A DNA stretch of 64,000 nucleotides from Variovorax sp. N23 (GTDB lineage Bacteria; Pseudomonadota; Gammaproteobacteria; Burkholderiales; Burkholderiaceae_C). Below the pieces are notes generated by a model. The model searched no databases. It saw only the letters and a program-made list of their open reading frames with translations, and had not been told where the DNA came from. The first letter of the stretch is position 1; the number at the start of each line of letters is the position of its first letter. The stretch spans positions 124,001-188,000 of the forward strand of contig NZ_JAOOPY010000009.1 in the NCBI RefSeq assembly GCF_025486315.1. The letters are read 5' to 3'. Made by a program: the position numbers and the translations under genes. Of this stretch, positions 26,301 through 34,316 are shown piece by piece.

Positions 26301-27088
26301 CCGGTTGCCTTGGAGATCATGCCGAGGGCCACGTTGTACGCGCCGGTCGACGAAGAGGCGTCACCGATCGTGATGGCGCCATTGCCCGCTGAATTCGAGG
26401 CAAAGCCGATGGCGATGCCGAGCCGGACCGAGGCCGTCCCGCCGATCGCGATGGTGTTCTGTGCCAGCGATTGCGCGTTGTGGCCGATGGCCACCAAGCC
26501 ACCGTTGCTGGCAACGGCATTGGCGCCGATGGCAACACTGTTGCCCGTAGAAGCCGTGGCGCCCAGACCGGCGGCGTAACTGGCATCGCCCGAGGCCGTG
26601 GCATTCGGCCCCACCGCAATGGAATTCGCACCCGTGGCACCGGAGTTCGCCAACGTCGAGTTGCCCACCGCCGTCGAGTTGACGTGGAAGTACGGCGTCT
26701 CGTCCACGCTGATCCACTGCCCGCCCTTCCAGACCGCCATGCCGGCCTGCAGGCCATTCACGCCGGTGGTGGCGTTCGTGTTGTAGACCATCATCCCCTC
26801 CACCGGCTGGTTGCCGTTGAGGGTCCAGGTCGCCCGGTCCGTCAGTGCCACGCGCGGCATGGACACGCCGCGGTTGGTGCTCTCGAGCTCGAGCAAGGAG
26901 CCCGGATTGATGGTGGTCGGGTTGTCGCCGATCTTCACCTGAGCCTGCGCCACGCCGCCGACCAGCAGCAGGACGGCCGCGCCGACGGCAGCCCTCGATG
27001 CGCCCTTGCGGCGACCGCCGCCGATTTCCGGTACTGCCACCCAGGCGCCCAGCACCTCGTTCCAAATCGACCGATAAGTTTTATTCAC
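23357..27088 (-). CDS. Trimeric autotransporter adhesin (YadA-like)
   Basis: The 1243-residue surface protein has the full plan of a trimeric autotransporter: an extended signal peptide (MNKTYRSIWNEVLGAWVAV) and hydrophobic core to about residue 50; an unusual 51-125 segment (PGSLLELEST, EGMMVYNTNA, WKGGQWISV); many YadA/Hep_Hag head repeats of the type AVGxNAxASG and GxNTAxGxxAG; neck motifs (NATSYRQI, DAVNGSQL); a coiled-coil stalk with VNVNQLTTVNNNLNSRID; and a C-terminal membrane anchor ending AGVGATVGAEWVFN. Start GTG at 27088 lies at the signal peptide with AGGGGCGAG upstream. The divergent regulator and CHASE2 kinase probably control it. The AT-richer, Asn-rich coding suggests fast evolution or transfer. 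Confidence 0.93.
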   Translation of the reverse strand: MNKTYRSIWNEVLGAWVAVPEIGGGRRKGASRAAVGAAVLLLVGGVAQAQVKIGDNPTTINPGSLLELESTNRGVSMPRVALTDRATWTLNGNQPVEGMMVYNTNATTGVNGLQAGMAVWKGGQWISVDETPYFHVNSTAVGNSTLANSGATGANSIAVGPNATASGDASYAAGLGATASTGNSVAIGANAVASNGGLVAIGHNAQSLAQNTIAIGGTASVRLGIAIGFASNSAGNGAITIGDASSSTGAYNVALGMISKATGTAYATALGYNATASETSATALGVNSVASAYRATALGRQSTASGESSVAVGSGAVASALYSVAQGFEANSSVEGGVALGSSAVSDRAIAGSQGTIPAGSSLITYNTTDRTLLGAVSVGNATSYRQITNVTTVLALGSTAAMAGDVVQTTGGTLGATATGASAIALGNNAEASGTSMTAIGGSAGAGTTGSDIIVIGNNAGQNMNGAYITVIGNGAGTNLTGQYNAVVGYKSGEGVTGNSNTLLGGYGAGTGTTGDLNTSVGSFSGQSITGDRNTSIGTRAGQNYNGAAGGNDNTAVGYRAGQNAASSGNTALGNVAGNGVTDGGKTYQLTTGEGWTMNGVFNSAVGAGAGQLVSGADNAALGTNAGVGVTGSGNVAVGKGAGSGAITPGGTVNCMQPGVKDGCNQAGTTVGTLAVDNTVAIGTAAIAKATNAIAIGTNAVASSASAVAIGQGAQANGQQAISVGTGNIVNGNNAGAFGDPNTVNGNGSYAFGNNNTVNANNAFVMGNNVTAAAGLDGAVVLGNASTVTAATPTASNVINGRTFTYAAAGAAPAAGDVVSVGSATAPRQIQNVANGQVTATSLDAVNGSQLYSVADQLNTTITANKTKYYHVNSVGGGNEANDGATGVDGIAAGKNASTSADAGVAMGLGATASGAGNAVAVGSGAVASAQNALALGAGSAASAENAISMGSGSQSTAGQGTAIGNGSFVSAIGGTATGFNAGAIGGNAAAYGANAYAAGLSSAAFGDEAQALAASSVALGATAMATVANGVALGSGSVSDRAVVPTQGQIPVVLTPEGGSISVPYNTTDKTLLGAVSVGNATSYRQIINVADGTQANDAVTNVDGSVNYNSVTMGGNNTTGPVSIHNVAPGVAGTDAVNVNQLTTVNNNLNSRIDSVNNRIDGVARNAYAGVASAMALQMPASYVPGKTVMRLGVGSFKGEGAVGISFRRTADNNAWSLTGGLATSRAGVGATVGAEWVFN

Positions 27089-27394
27089 GATCTCGCCCCT
27101 TTGTTTCCATTCCGATTGAAGGCCTTGGCGCAACGTCGTTCGGTTGCTTTGGGCCCGACTCCCTGATCGAGGGCGGATGGTGTCGAGGCAGATACGAGAG
27201 CGGCAGAAAGCGCGAGTTTTTGCGAGATTTGCTGTCAATTCCGGTCAGAAACTGTTATCTAATTGGCTAAACAGCGACCAGAAGTTACAATTTGGGAGCC
27301 GTCCGTTCGTCGAAGATGCTGCAAAAAATTCGCGATAAGCCTCAGATTCGGCGACATTTACCGCAGAACTCTTGGCATGTAGGACATTCGGAAG
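27089..27394. promoter_or_regulatory. Divergent adhesin / response-regulator control region
   Basis: These 306 bases contain no gene and separate divergent starts. 27151-27230 forms part of the adhesin leader and is conserved in the decayed copy at 22224-22305. 27240-27300 is markedly AT-rich, the likely place for both promoters. On the minus strand a TTGACA lies near 27233-27238, but no convincing -10 follows. Any operator for the response regulator should lie in the AT-rich part. Confidence 0.5.
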
Positions 27395-28159
27395 ATGCGT
27401 ATCGCCGTACTCGAAGACGACACCCACCAGCGGGTGCATGTGATCAGGGCTCTCAACCAGCAGATGGCATTGCCGGAGGAGCACATCACGATCGTCCCCT
27501 TCGACAAGGGCGAAGCGCTGCGACGGGCGCTGCGGCTCGACACCTTCGACCTGCTGATCCTCGACTGGACGGTGCCCGACCTCGATGGCATCGACCTGCT
27601 CCGCTGGCTGCGCGATTACCAGAAGGACGAGACCCCGGTGCTGATGCTCAGCGTGCACGGCTCCGAGCGGCAGATCGCCGAAGCGCTCGACGAGGGGGCG
27701 AACGACTACGTGGTCAAGCCCTTTCGCACGCTCGAGCTGTGCGCCCGTGTGCGAAGACTGCTCAAGCAGCACCATGACACGGCGCAGGCGAATGCGGCCA
27801 CACAGACGCCCTTGCAGGAACGCTATGGCGCATGGCTGTTCGACCGCGGCCTGCTGGTGGTGGAGATTGCTTCGCCCTCGGGCGGGATGGCGCAGCGCTG
27901 CGAGGTCACCGACCGCGAATTCCGCATGGCACTGGCCTTGTTCCGGCACATCGGCCAGCCGGTGTCGCGCTCCTACCTGCTCGAGCAGGGCAGCCAGCGC
28001 AGCGACGCCTTGTCTTCACGCGCCCTCGACAGTCACATCTACCGATTGCGCAACAAGCTCGGTCTTCATCCGGTGAACGGCATCCAACTGCAGACGGTGT
28101 ACGGCCAGGGCTATCGGCTCGAGTGGGTCCGCCCGGATGTGGCGCCGGCCGAATCCTGA
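27395..28159 (+). CDS. OmpR-family response regulator (adhesin-linked)
   Basis: The 254-residue regulator has a receiver with EDD at residues 7-9, phospho-acceptor Asp57 in LLILDWTVPD, LSVHGSE and Lys in VVKPFRT, followed by a winged-helix domain (DREFRMALALF, DSHIYRLRNKLG, VYGQGYRLEW). The inter-domain region is longer than usual and includes ERYGAWLFDRGLLVVE. It is divergent from the adhesin gene and lies 31 bases ahead of a CHASE2 histidine kinase, so a dedicated two-component pair controlling adhesion is likely. The Thr-to-Ser change in the receiver switch position is conservative. Confidence 0.9.
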   Translation: MRIAVLEDDTHQRVHVIRALNQQMALPEEHITIVPFDKGEALRRALRLDTFDLLILDWTVPDLDGIDLLRWLRDYQKDETPVLMLSVHGSERQIAEALDEGANDYVVKPFRTLELCARVRRLLKQHHDTAQANAATQTPLQERYGAWLFDRGLLVVEIASPSGGMAQRCEVTDREFRMALALFRHIGQPVSRSYLLEQGSQRSDALSSRALDSHIYRLRNKLGLHPVNGIQLQTVYGQGYRLEWVRPDVAPAES

Positions 28160-28190
28160 GACGACGCGCCGTCCCCGAAGCCGCCGACCG

Positions 28191-30554
28191 ATGCGCCGCC
28201 GTTTCCTGATCGAGTGGCTGCTCATCGCCGCGCTGTTGCCCCTGGTCCTGCTGTGGGTCAACGATCGCCCCGGCCTGGACGACATCAACCGCCTGCTCTA
28301 CGACCGGGTTCTGCGGACGGACGAGCGCGCAGCGCCCTCGCCCGAGATCGTGATCATCGGCATCGACGAGCGCAGCATCGAGGCGCTCGGCCCCTGGCCC
28401 TGGTCCCGCACGATGCATGCGCGGCTGCTGGAACAGCTGGCGCCGCATGCGCCGCGCAGCGTGCTGTTCAACGTGTTCTTCGACACACCCGGCCCCCCGG
28501 AGGACGATGCCGCGCTCGCCGCCGCGATGACCAAGCTGCCGGTCTACCTGCCGCTGAACTTCGGTGCGATGCCGGCCGGCGCGCCCTCGCCGGTCGGCTA
28601 CGGCGCGCCCGTTCCGGTCCTGGCGGCGGCAGCGCACGGGATCGGCCATGTCAACGCAAACGCCGACCGCGACGACCGGGTGCGCACGCTGTTTCGCTAC
28701 GAAGGTACGCCGGCACGATTGGCGCCGTATGTCGGGGTGCTGATCGCATCCGGCGCGGCGGATGCGGCGCCGGCACGGCCGAGCTTCGAACCCAACGGCC
28801 AGTGGACACGACTGTCGCGCTTCGGGTTCCGGCTGGCCGGGCCGGCGGGCAGCTACCGCACGGTGTCCTATGTGGACGTGCTCCTGGGCACGGTGCCGCC
28901 GGAGACCTTTCGCGGGAAGAACGTGCTGGTGGGCGCGGTGGAGGATTCGCGGCTCGGCGATCAGCTGGCGGTGACGGGCATGGGGGTGCGGGGCACCGCC
29001 CTGCCTGGGGTGGAGGTGCACGCCAACGCGCTCGACGTGCTGATGCAGGGCCGCACCATCGAATTCCCGGACACGCTCACGGTGTGGCTCTGGATCGCGC
29101 TGCCGCTGTGGACGGCGCTGACCTTCTTTCTCGTGTTCGCGCGGTATGCGGCGGTCGGTGCGCTGTTGCTCGGCGCGGTGACGGCCGGCCTGGGCATCGT
29201 CGCCCTGCACGAGGCCCGCACGGCGCTGCCCATCGCCACGCCGCTCGCCGGCATCGCGTCCGCCTATGTGATGTGGAGCTGGCGGCGCCTGGCGGCGCTG
29301 ATGCAGTTCTTCCGCCAGCGCGTCGACGCCCTGAACGCCGTGCCCGCCGGTGCGTTCGAGCCGGCGCCGGCGGCCCGGCCGGTGGCCATGGATTCGGTCG
29401 AGCAGCGCACCCATTCGCTCGATCGCGCCATCGATCGTCTGGTGATGCTGCAGTCGACGCTCAGCGACAGCCTGGCGCTGATGCCGGTCGCGGTGCTGAT
29501 CTGCCGGGGCGATGGCCTGATCGGCCAGGCCAACGCCGCCGCCTGTGCACTGCTGACGCCCACCACCTGGGGGCGGGTGCGGCCCGAAGGCCAGGGCGAT
29601 ACGCTGGCCGGACGCCAGCTCTTCAGTCTGCTGGCGCCCCTGCAACGGCTCGAAATCGTCGACGGCCCGCCCGACGCCACGTCGGCGCTGCCTTCGCTGT
29701 GGCGCGAGGCCGCGACCGGCGAATACATGACGGGGACCGGCTCGGTGTTCCGCGCCCAGGCGGTGTGCATCGGCAAGGGCGAAGCGGGCCCGGCGTCGGA
29801 ACGCTGGATCGTGGTGCTGCGCGACCTCACCCGCGAGCGCCAGGCCGAGCGCGAACGCGCCGCGCTATTCTCGTTCTTCTCGCACGACCTGCGCGCGCCG
29901 CAGGTGTCGATCCTGAGCCTGCTCGAGCTGCATGCCGCGGGCGATTCGGCGCTGGCCGCCCGGGACCTGAACGCCGCCGTGGCGCGCGAAGCCCAGCGCA
30001 CCCTCACGATGGCGGACAGCTTCATGACGATGCTCGAGGCCGAGTCGACCGACTACCGCATCGTCGCCGTGTCCGTCGCGAGCGTGACCATGGACGCCCT
30101 CGACGCCGTGTGGGCCTACGCCCAGAAGGGCGGAGTCACGATCGTGGAGCGGCTGCACGATGACGACGCCTTCGTGCTGGCCGATGGCGCCCTGCTGATG
30201 CGCGCCATCCGCAACCTGCTCGACAACGCAATCCGCCACAGCGCGCCCGGCAGCCGGATCCACGTCTGCGTGGCCACCCATCCGTCGGCGGACGCGCAGT
30301 CTTCCGAGGTGCTGCTATCGATCCGCGACGAGGGGGCCGGCATGGACAGCGACCGCCTGTCCCGCGTGCGCGAAGCAGGGGTCCGGCGCACCGGCACCGG
30401 CCAGGCGCACGGCTGGGGCCTGGGGCTCGCGGTGGTCAACACCGTGGTGGCGCGCCACGGCGGCTGGATCGACGTGACCAGCAGCCCCGGCGCGGGCACG
30501 CAGTTCACGATCGGGCTGCCGCAGTGCGCGCCCGAGACGGCGACGCCGGGCTAG
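28191..30554 (+). CDS. CHASE2-domain sensor histidine kinase
   Basis: The 787-residue kinase has an N-terminal membrane segment (about 8-24), a periplasmic CHASE2 domain to about residue 300 (IVIIGIDERSIEALGPWPW, VLFNVFFDTPG, GKNVLVGAV), three membrane segments (about 300-365), a PAS-like region (residues about 420-550), then HisKA with FFSHDLRAPQ and HATPase with RNLLDNAIRHS, DEGAGMDS and GWGLGLAVVNT. CHASE2 senses unidentified extracellular cues. The ATG at 28191 begins the signal-anchor and is preferred to an in-frame ATG at 28137 that overlaps the regulator gene. It probably phosphorylates the 27395 regulator. The H-box SHDLRAP is typical of the HPK1b-like group. Confidence 0.9.
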   Translation: MRRRFLIEWLLIAALLPLVLLWVNDRPGLDDINRLLYDRVLRTDERAAPSPEIVIIGIDERSIEALGPWPWSRTMHARLLEQLAPHAPRSVLFNVFFDTPGPPEDDAALAAAMTKLPVYLPLNFGAMPAGAPSPVGYGAPVPVLAAAAHGIGHVNANADRDDRVRTLFRYEGTPARLAPYVGVLIASGAADAAPARPSFEPNGQWTRLSRFGFRLAGPAGSYRTVSYVDVLLGTVPPETFRGKNVLVGAVEDSRLGDQLAVTGMGVRGTALPGVEVHANALDVLMQGRTIEFPDTLTVWLWIALPLWTALTFFLVFARYAAVGALLLGAVTAGLGIVALHEARTALPIATPLAGIASAYVMWSWRRLAALMQFFRQRVDALNAVPAGAFEPAPAARPVAMDSVEQRTHSLDRAIDRLVMLQSTLSDSLALMPVAVLICRGDGLIGQANAAACALLTPTTWGRVRPEGQGDTLAGRQLFSLLAPLQRLEIVDGPPDATSALPSLWREAATGEYMTGTGSVFRAQAVCIGKGEAGPASERWIVVLRDLTRERQAERERAALFSFFSHDLRAPQVSILSLLELHAAGDSALAARDLNAAVAREAQRTLTMADSFMTMLEAESTDYRIVAVSVASVTMDALDAVWAYAQKGGVTIVERLHDDDAFVLADGALLMRAIRNLLDNAIRHSAPGSRIHVCVATHPSADAQSSEVLLSIRDEGAGMDSDRLSRVREAGVRRTGTGQAHGWGLGLAVVNTVVARHGGWIDVTSSPGAGTQFTIGLPQCAPETATPG

Positions 30555-30967
30555 AAGCGGAAGTCGAGCGTCTTGGGCGCGCCGCCCACGGTCACCGTCT
30601 GGCGCTTGCGCACGCCTTCGCTGGCCGCTTCCACCGTGTAGTTGCCCGCGGGCAGATTCAGCAGACACACGGGCCCGCCCGCGCGCAAGCTGACCGGTGG
30701 CCCCGCCGCGCCGGTCAGCGTCACCGCCACGTCCGCCAGGTAGGCACCGTCGGCGCGCGCAAACAGCAGCGAGAGCGGATGCGACTTCATCGCCGCGCGC
30801 ATGGCGGTGGACTCGTCCACGCCGATCCCGCCGCAGGCATAGCGGACCGGACCTTCGCTGCGCATTTCGGGCACGGCGCCTTGCGCCTGCACCAGCGTGA
30901 GCGCGCTCGCCCCGACACAGGCCAGCGCGACACATGATTGAACGACCAGCAAACGGCGGGGTGACAT
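30551..30967 (-). CDS. Secreted hypothetical protein with carboxypeptidase-regulatory-like segment
   Basis: The 138-residue protein has a signal peptide (RRLLVVQSCVALACVGASAL, cleavage near VQAQG), a Cys-containing ACGGIGVDEST motif followed by MKSHPLSLLFA, and a beta-rich tail with CLLNLPAGNYTVEAASEG that resembles PEGA/carboxypeptidase-regulatory folds. A perfect AGGAG site precedes the ATG at 30967. The ACGGIG-and-MKxHPL pattern resembles small betaproteobacterial secreted proteins that I cannot name. The stop codon shares the CTAG tetranucleotide with the convergent kinase stop. Confidence 0.75.
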   Translation of the reverse strand: MSPRRLLVVQSCVALACVGASALTLVQAQGAVPEMRSEGPVRYACGGIGVDESTAMRAAMKSHPLSLLFARADGAYLADVAVTLTGAAGPPVSLRAGGPVCLLNLPAGNYTVEAASEGVRKRQTVTVGGAPKTLDFRF

Positions 30968-31056
30968 GTGCGGAACTCCTCGGATTTGGACAGGCAGTGA
31001 GCGTGCCGCACCGTCTGGCCCGCGCGCGTCGGCCGATGACGCCGCCCGCTGTGCGA

Positions 31057-32286
31057 TCAGGCCGGCGTCAGCGCCGCATCCAGCAGCTCGACCCAGTGCC
31101 GCACCGGTGTCTCGCTGCCACTCTGCAGGTGCGTGATGCAGCCGATGTTGGCCGACACGATGGTCGTCGGCTGCAACTGGTTCAGGTGCCCCAGCTTGCG
31201 GTCGCGCAGGGGGTAGGCCAGCTCGGGCTGCAGCACCGAGTAGGTCCCGGCCGAGCCGCAGCACAGGTGCGCTTCGCTCTTGGCGACCTGCATGTCGAAG
31301 CCCAGCGCACGCAGGTTCACCTCGACGCCGCCGCGCAGCTTCTGGCCGTGCTGCAGCGTGCACGGCGGGTGGTAGGCGACCACGCCGGCCGGCGCCCTGA
31401 CGCGCGGCTTGAGCATGGGCACCAGGTCCGGCAGCAGCTCGCTCAGGTCGCGCGTCAGTTCGCTGATGCGCCGGGCCTTCAGCGCGTAGGCCGGGTCGTC
31501 CTTGAAGAGGTGGCCGTAGTCGCGCACCGTGACGCCGCAGCCGGAGGCATTCATGACGATGGCTTCCACATCGTCACGCTCGGCGTGCGGCCACCACGCA
31601 TCGATGTTGGCGCGCATGTGCGCCTTGCCGCCTTCGTGGTCGTTGAGGTGGAACTTCACGGCACCGCAGCAGCCGGCCTCGGGCGCGATCACGGTCTGGA
31701 TGCCGGCGGCATCGAGCACGCGCGCGGTCGCGCTGTTGATGTTGGGCATCATCGACGGCTGCACGCAGCCGGCAAGCATCAGCACCTTGCGGGCATGCGT
31801 GCGCGTCGGCCAGGTGCCGGCGTCTTGCCGGGCCGGCACCTTGGCGCGCAGCGTCTCGGGCAACAAGCCGCGCACCGACTGGCCCAGCTTCATCGCCGGC
31901 GCGAAGAGCGGCGAGGTCAGCCCTTCCTTCAGCAGCCAGCGCGTGGCCGATTCCATCGCCGGTCGCGGCACCTTCTCGTCGACGATCCTGCGGCCGATGT
32001 CGACCAGATGGCCGTACTGCACGCCGCTCGGGCAGGTGGTCTCGCAGTTGCGGCAGGTCAGGCAGCGGTCGAGGTGCAGCTGGGTGGCACGCGTCGGCGG
32101 CTGGCCCTCGAGCACCTGCTTCATCAGGTAGATGCGGCCGCGCGGACCGTCGAGCTCGTCGCCGAGCAGCTGGTAGGTCGGGCAGGTGGCGGTGCAGAAG
32201 CCGCAGTGCACGCACTTGCGCAGGATGGCTTCGGCTTCGCGGCCATCCGCCGTGCCCTGGAATTCGGGGGCCAGTTGGGTTTGCAT
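31057..32286 (-). CDS. glcF: Glycolate oxidase iron-sulfur subunit
   Basis: The 409-residue subunit carries two ferredoxin-type clusters (CVHCGFCTATCP near residue 35 and CLTCRNCETTCP near residue 85) and two CCG heterodisulfide-reductase-like repeats (LAGCVQ ... AGCCGAVKFH; YHPPCTLQH ... CCGSAGTY). It passes electrons from glycolate oxidation by GlcD/GlcE to the quinone pool. The length is normal. GlcE is two genes upstream on the same strand, with a DUF1275 membrane protein between them. glcD is not in the window. Confidence 0.93.
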   Translation of the reverse strand: MQTQLAPEFQGTADGREAEAILRKCVHCGFCTATCPTYQLLGDELDGPRGRIYLMKQVLEGQPPTRATQLHLDRCLTCRNCETTCPSGVQYGHLVDIGRRIVDEKVPRPAMESATRWLLKEGLTSPLFAPAMKLGQSVRGLLPETLRAKVPARQDAGTWPTRTHARKVLMLAGCVQPSMMPNINSATARVLDAAGIQTVIAPEAGCCGAVKFHLNDHEGGKAHMRANIDAWWPHAERDDVEAIVMNASGCGVTVRDYGHLFKDDPAYALKARRISELTRDLSELLPDLVPMLKPRVRAPAGVVAYHPPCTLQHGQKLRGGVEVNLRALGFDMQVAKSEAHLCCGSAGTYSVLQPELAYPLRDRKLGHLNQLQPTTIVSANIGCITHLQSGSETPVRHWVELLDAALTPA

Positions 32287-32322
32287 CGTGGGGTGTCTCG
32301 TTCTGCAGCGATTGTGAGCGCC

Positions 32323-33129
32323 CTACGGGCCGGAGGGTGGCGCGCGTCGTCCGAAGCGCCGCGCGGCCGAGCCGAGCAGCAGTTGCAGGTAGGTCGAGCG
32401 CCGCAGGTCCCGCCGGAAGGGCGGCAGCGACAGCGCCAGCAACAGCGCGGCCAGCGGCACGACCCAGACGAAGCCGATGTACTTGAACCCGGCGGCGCCG
32501 ACGAGGCCGCCGACGATGAACATGCCGAGCAGCCCGCCGTAGAAACGCAGGGCGACGCGGTTGGCCCGCACCCGCTGTTCGGGGGGCGTCAGACGATGGT
32601 TGCGATAAAAGAGCCGCCCGAGCTCCAGGCCCAGGTCGGTGACGTGGCCCGTCATGTGCGTGGTGCGCATCTTGCCGTGCGACATGGCGGAGCTCAGCGC
32701 GTTCTGCAGGCCCATGATGTACGACAGCAGCAGCACCGTGAGCGGTACCGCGAAGGGCGTCGGCCAGGTGAGCGTGATGGCGCCGAGCAGCCCGAAGACC
32801 AGCAGCAGCGCCGCCTCGAGCATCAGCGGTATCGCGAACGCGCTGCGCAGATGGTGACGCTGGGCCCAATGCACGATCACGGCCGTCGTGGCCGCACCGG
32901 CGATGAAGGCCAGCAGCGCACCCAGCGCGCCGAGCACCAGCGGCACGTTGCCCAGCACCAGCCCGTCGGCCACCTGCGAGGCGAAGCCCGACATGTGGGA
33001 GGTGTACATGTGCACCACCAGCAGGCCGCCGGCATTCACGGCACCGGCATTGAAGGCGAGCAGCAGGCCGAAGATCCGGTCGACCGAGGCGGTCCGATGC
33101 TGACCGGTGAGATGGAGCAGGCGGCGCAT
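32323..33129 (-). CDS. DUF1275 (YoaK-family) membrane protein
   Basis: The 268-residue protein with about six membrane segments matches YoaK/DUF1275: FNAGAVNAGGLL near residue 30, TSHMSGFASQVADGL, GLQNALSSAMSHGKMRTTHMTG and a C-terminal LYLRF-like segment. The function of the family is not established; a transporter-like fold has been suggested. Here it sits between glcE and glcF with 36- and 21-base spacings, so it should be co-transcribed with glycolate oxidase. A link to glycolate uptake is possible but unproven. Confidence 0.88.
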   Translation of the reverse strand: MRRLLHLTGQHRTASVDRIFGLLLAFNAGAVNAGGLLVVHMYTSHMSGFASQVADGLVLGNVPLVLGALGALLAFIAGAATTAVIVHWAQRHHLRSAFAIPLMLEAALLLVFGLLGAITLTWPTPFAVPLTVLLLSYIMGLQNALSSAMSHGKMRTTHMTGHVTDLGLELGRLFYRNHRLTPPEQRVRANRVALRFYGGLLGMFIVGGLVGAAGFKYIGFVWVVPLAALLLALSLPPFRRDLRRSTYLQLLLGSAARRFGRRAPPSGP

Positions 33130-33150
33130 GGCGGTGGTGTCGGGCTCCGG

Positions 33151-34275
33151 CTAGCCGAGCGCGGTCTCGGCGCGGTAGAGACGCCCGCGGTTGAAGATGC
33201 CGGCCGGGTCGAACTCGCGCTGCAGCGCGTGGTGGATGCGTGCGAGCGGCGGCGCGAGCGCATCGAAGCGCGGCACCGCCGGGTCGTGCCGCGCTGCGCG
33301 GAACAGCGTCGCGTGGCCGCCGGCCGCCCGTGCCGCCTCGCGCAATCGGGCGCCCTCGCCGGGCGCCGCAAAATACCAGCGCTGGCCGCCGTGCCACTCG
33401 ACGAGCGGCTCGCTGCCCAGCGCGAGCACCGGCGCGGTCTGCGGCACCGAGAGGCGCCAGAGGTCCCGGCCTGCCGGCGCGTCGGCGAACCACGGCAATC
33501 GCTGGTCGCGGCAGGCGTCCCAGTCGGCCCGGACGTCGCCCTGCCGCTCCCCGCCCAGATGCGCGCAGGCGGCTTCGACCGCCGCCACCGCACCGCGCAG
33601 GCGCAGGTACAGCACGCCGTCGCCGGCTTCGGGCACCCAGCAGCTCGCGTTGAGCGGCAGCGGCCGACCGCCCCAGCCGTTGAGCAGTTCGAGCGCCTCG
33701 GCCTGCCCGCAGGCGAAACGCAGCGTGGCCTCGGCCGGTGGCACCGGCAGTACCTTGAGGCTCACCTCGGTGATCAACCCCAGCACGCCGAGCGAACCGG
33801 CCAGCACGCGCGAGACGTCGTAGCCGGCGACGTTCTTCATCACCTGCCCGCCGAAGCTGAGCAGGTCGCCGCGTCCGTTGAGCAGCGTCGCGCCCAGCAC
33901 GTAGTCGCGCACGGCACCGACGCTGGCGCGCGCGGGCCCCGACAGGCCGGCGGCGACCATGCCGCCCACCGTGCCGCCCCCGCTGCCGGCATCGCTGCCA
34001 GGTGTGGCGAAGTGCGGCGGCTCGAAGGGCAGGCATTGGCCCTTCTCGGCCAGCACGGCTTCGAGTTCGGCCAGCGGTGTGCCGGCCTGCGCCGTCACCA
34101 CCAGTTCGCTCGGCTCGTAGCTGGTGATGCCGGCCAGCGCCCGGGTGTCGAGCACCTCGCCATCGACCGGCTCGCCGTAGAAGTCCTTGGTGCCGCCGCC
34201 ACGGATGCGCAGCGGCGTGCCGGCAGCGGTGGTGGCGCGGATGCGCGCCGCGATGGCGTGAAGCTCGGGGTTCAT
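33151..34275 (-). CDS. glcE: Glycolate oxidase FAD-binding subunit
   Basis: The 374-residue VAO-type flavoprotein has the FAD-binding core: RIRGGGTKDFYG, VTAQAGTPLAELEAVL, FATPGSDAGSGGGTVGG and GRGDLLSFGGQVMKNVAGYD. GlcE with GlcD and GlcF oxidises glycolate to glyoxylate at the inner membrane. The length and C-terminal FDPAGIFNRGRLY are typical. The ATG at 34275 fits the family start. Downstream are DUF1275 and glcF; upstream is an SMP-30 lactonase where glcD would be expected. Confidence 0.93.
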   Translation of the reverse strand: MNPELHAIAARIRATTAAGTPLRIRGGGTKDFYGEPVDGEVLDTRALAGITSYEPSELVVTAQAGTPLAELEAVLAEKGQCLPFEPPHFATPGSDAGSGGGTVGGMVAAGLSGPARASVGAVRDYVLGATLLNGRGDLLSFGGQVMKNVAGYDVSRVLAGSLGVLGLITEVSLKVLPVPPAEATLRFACGQAEALELLNGWGGRPLPLNASCWVPEAGDGVLYLRLRGAVAAVEAACAHLGGERQGDVRADWDACRDQRLPWFADAPAGRDLWRLSVPQTAPVLALGSEPLVEWHGGQRWYFAAPGEGARLREAARAAGGHATLFRAARHDPAVPRFDALAPPLARIHHALQREFDPAGIFNRGRLYRAETALG

Positions 34276-34316
34276 GCGGTCGATGGTACTGCCGCGGTGC
34301 CCGCCACTGGTGCGCA

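Noticed and set aside
23357-27088. Short regularly spaced repeats that could be mistaken for a CRISPR or VNTR array
   Set aside because: They are degenerate codon-phased head repeats inside the adhesin gene, with variable sequence and no constant spacer length.
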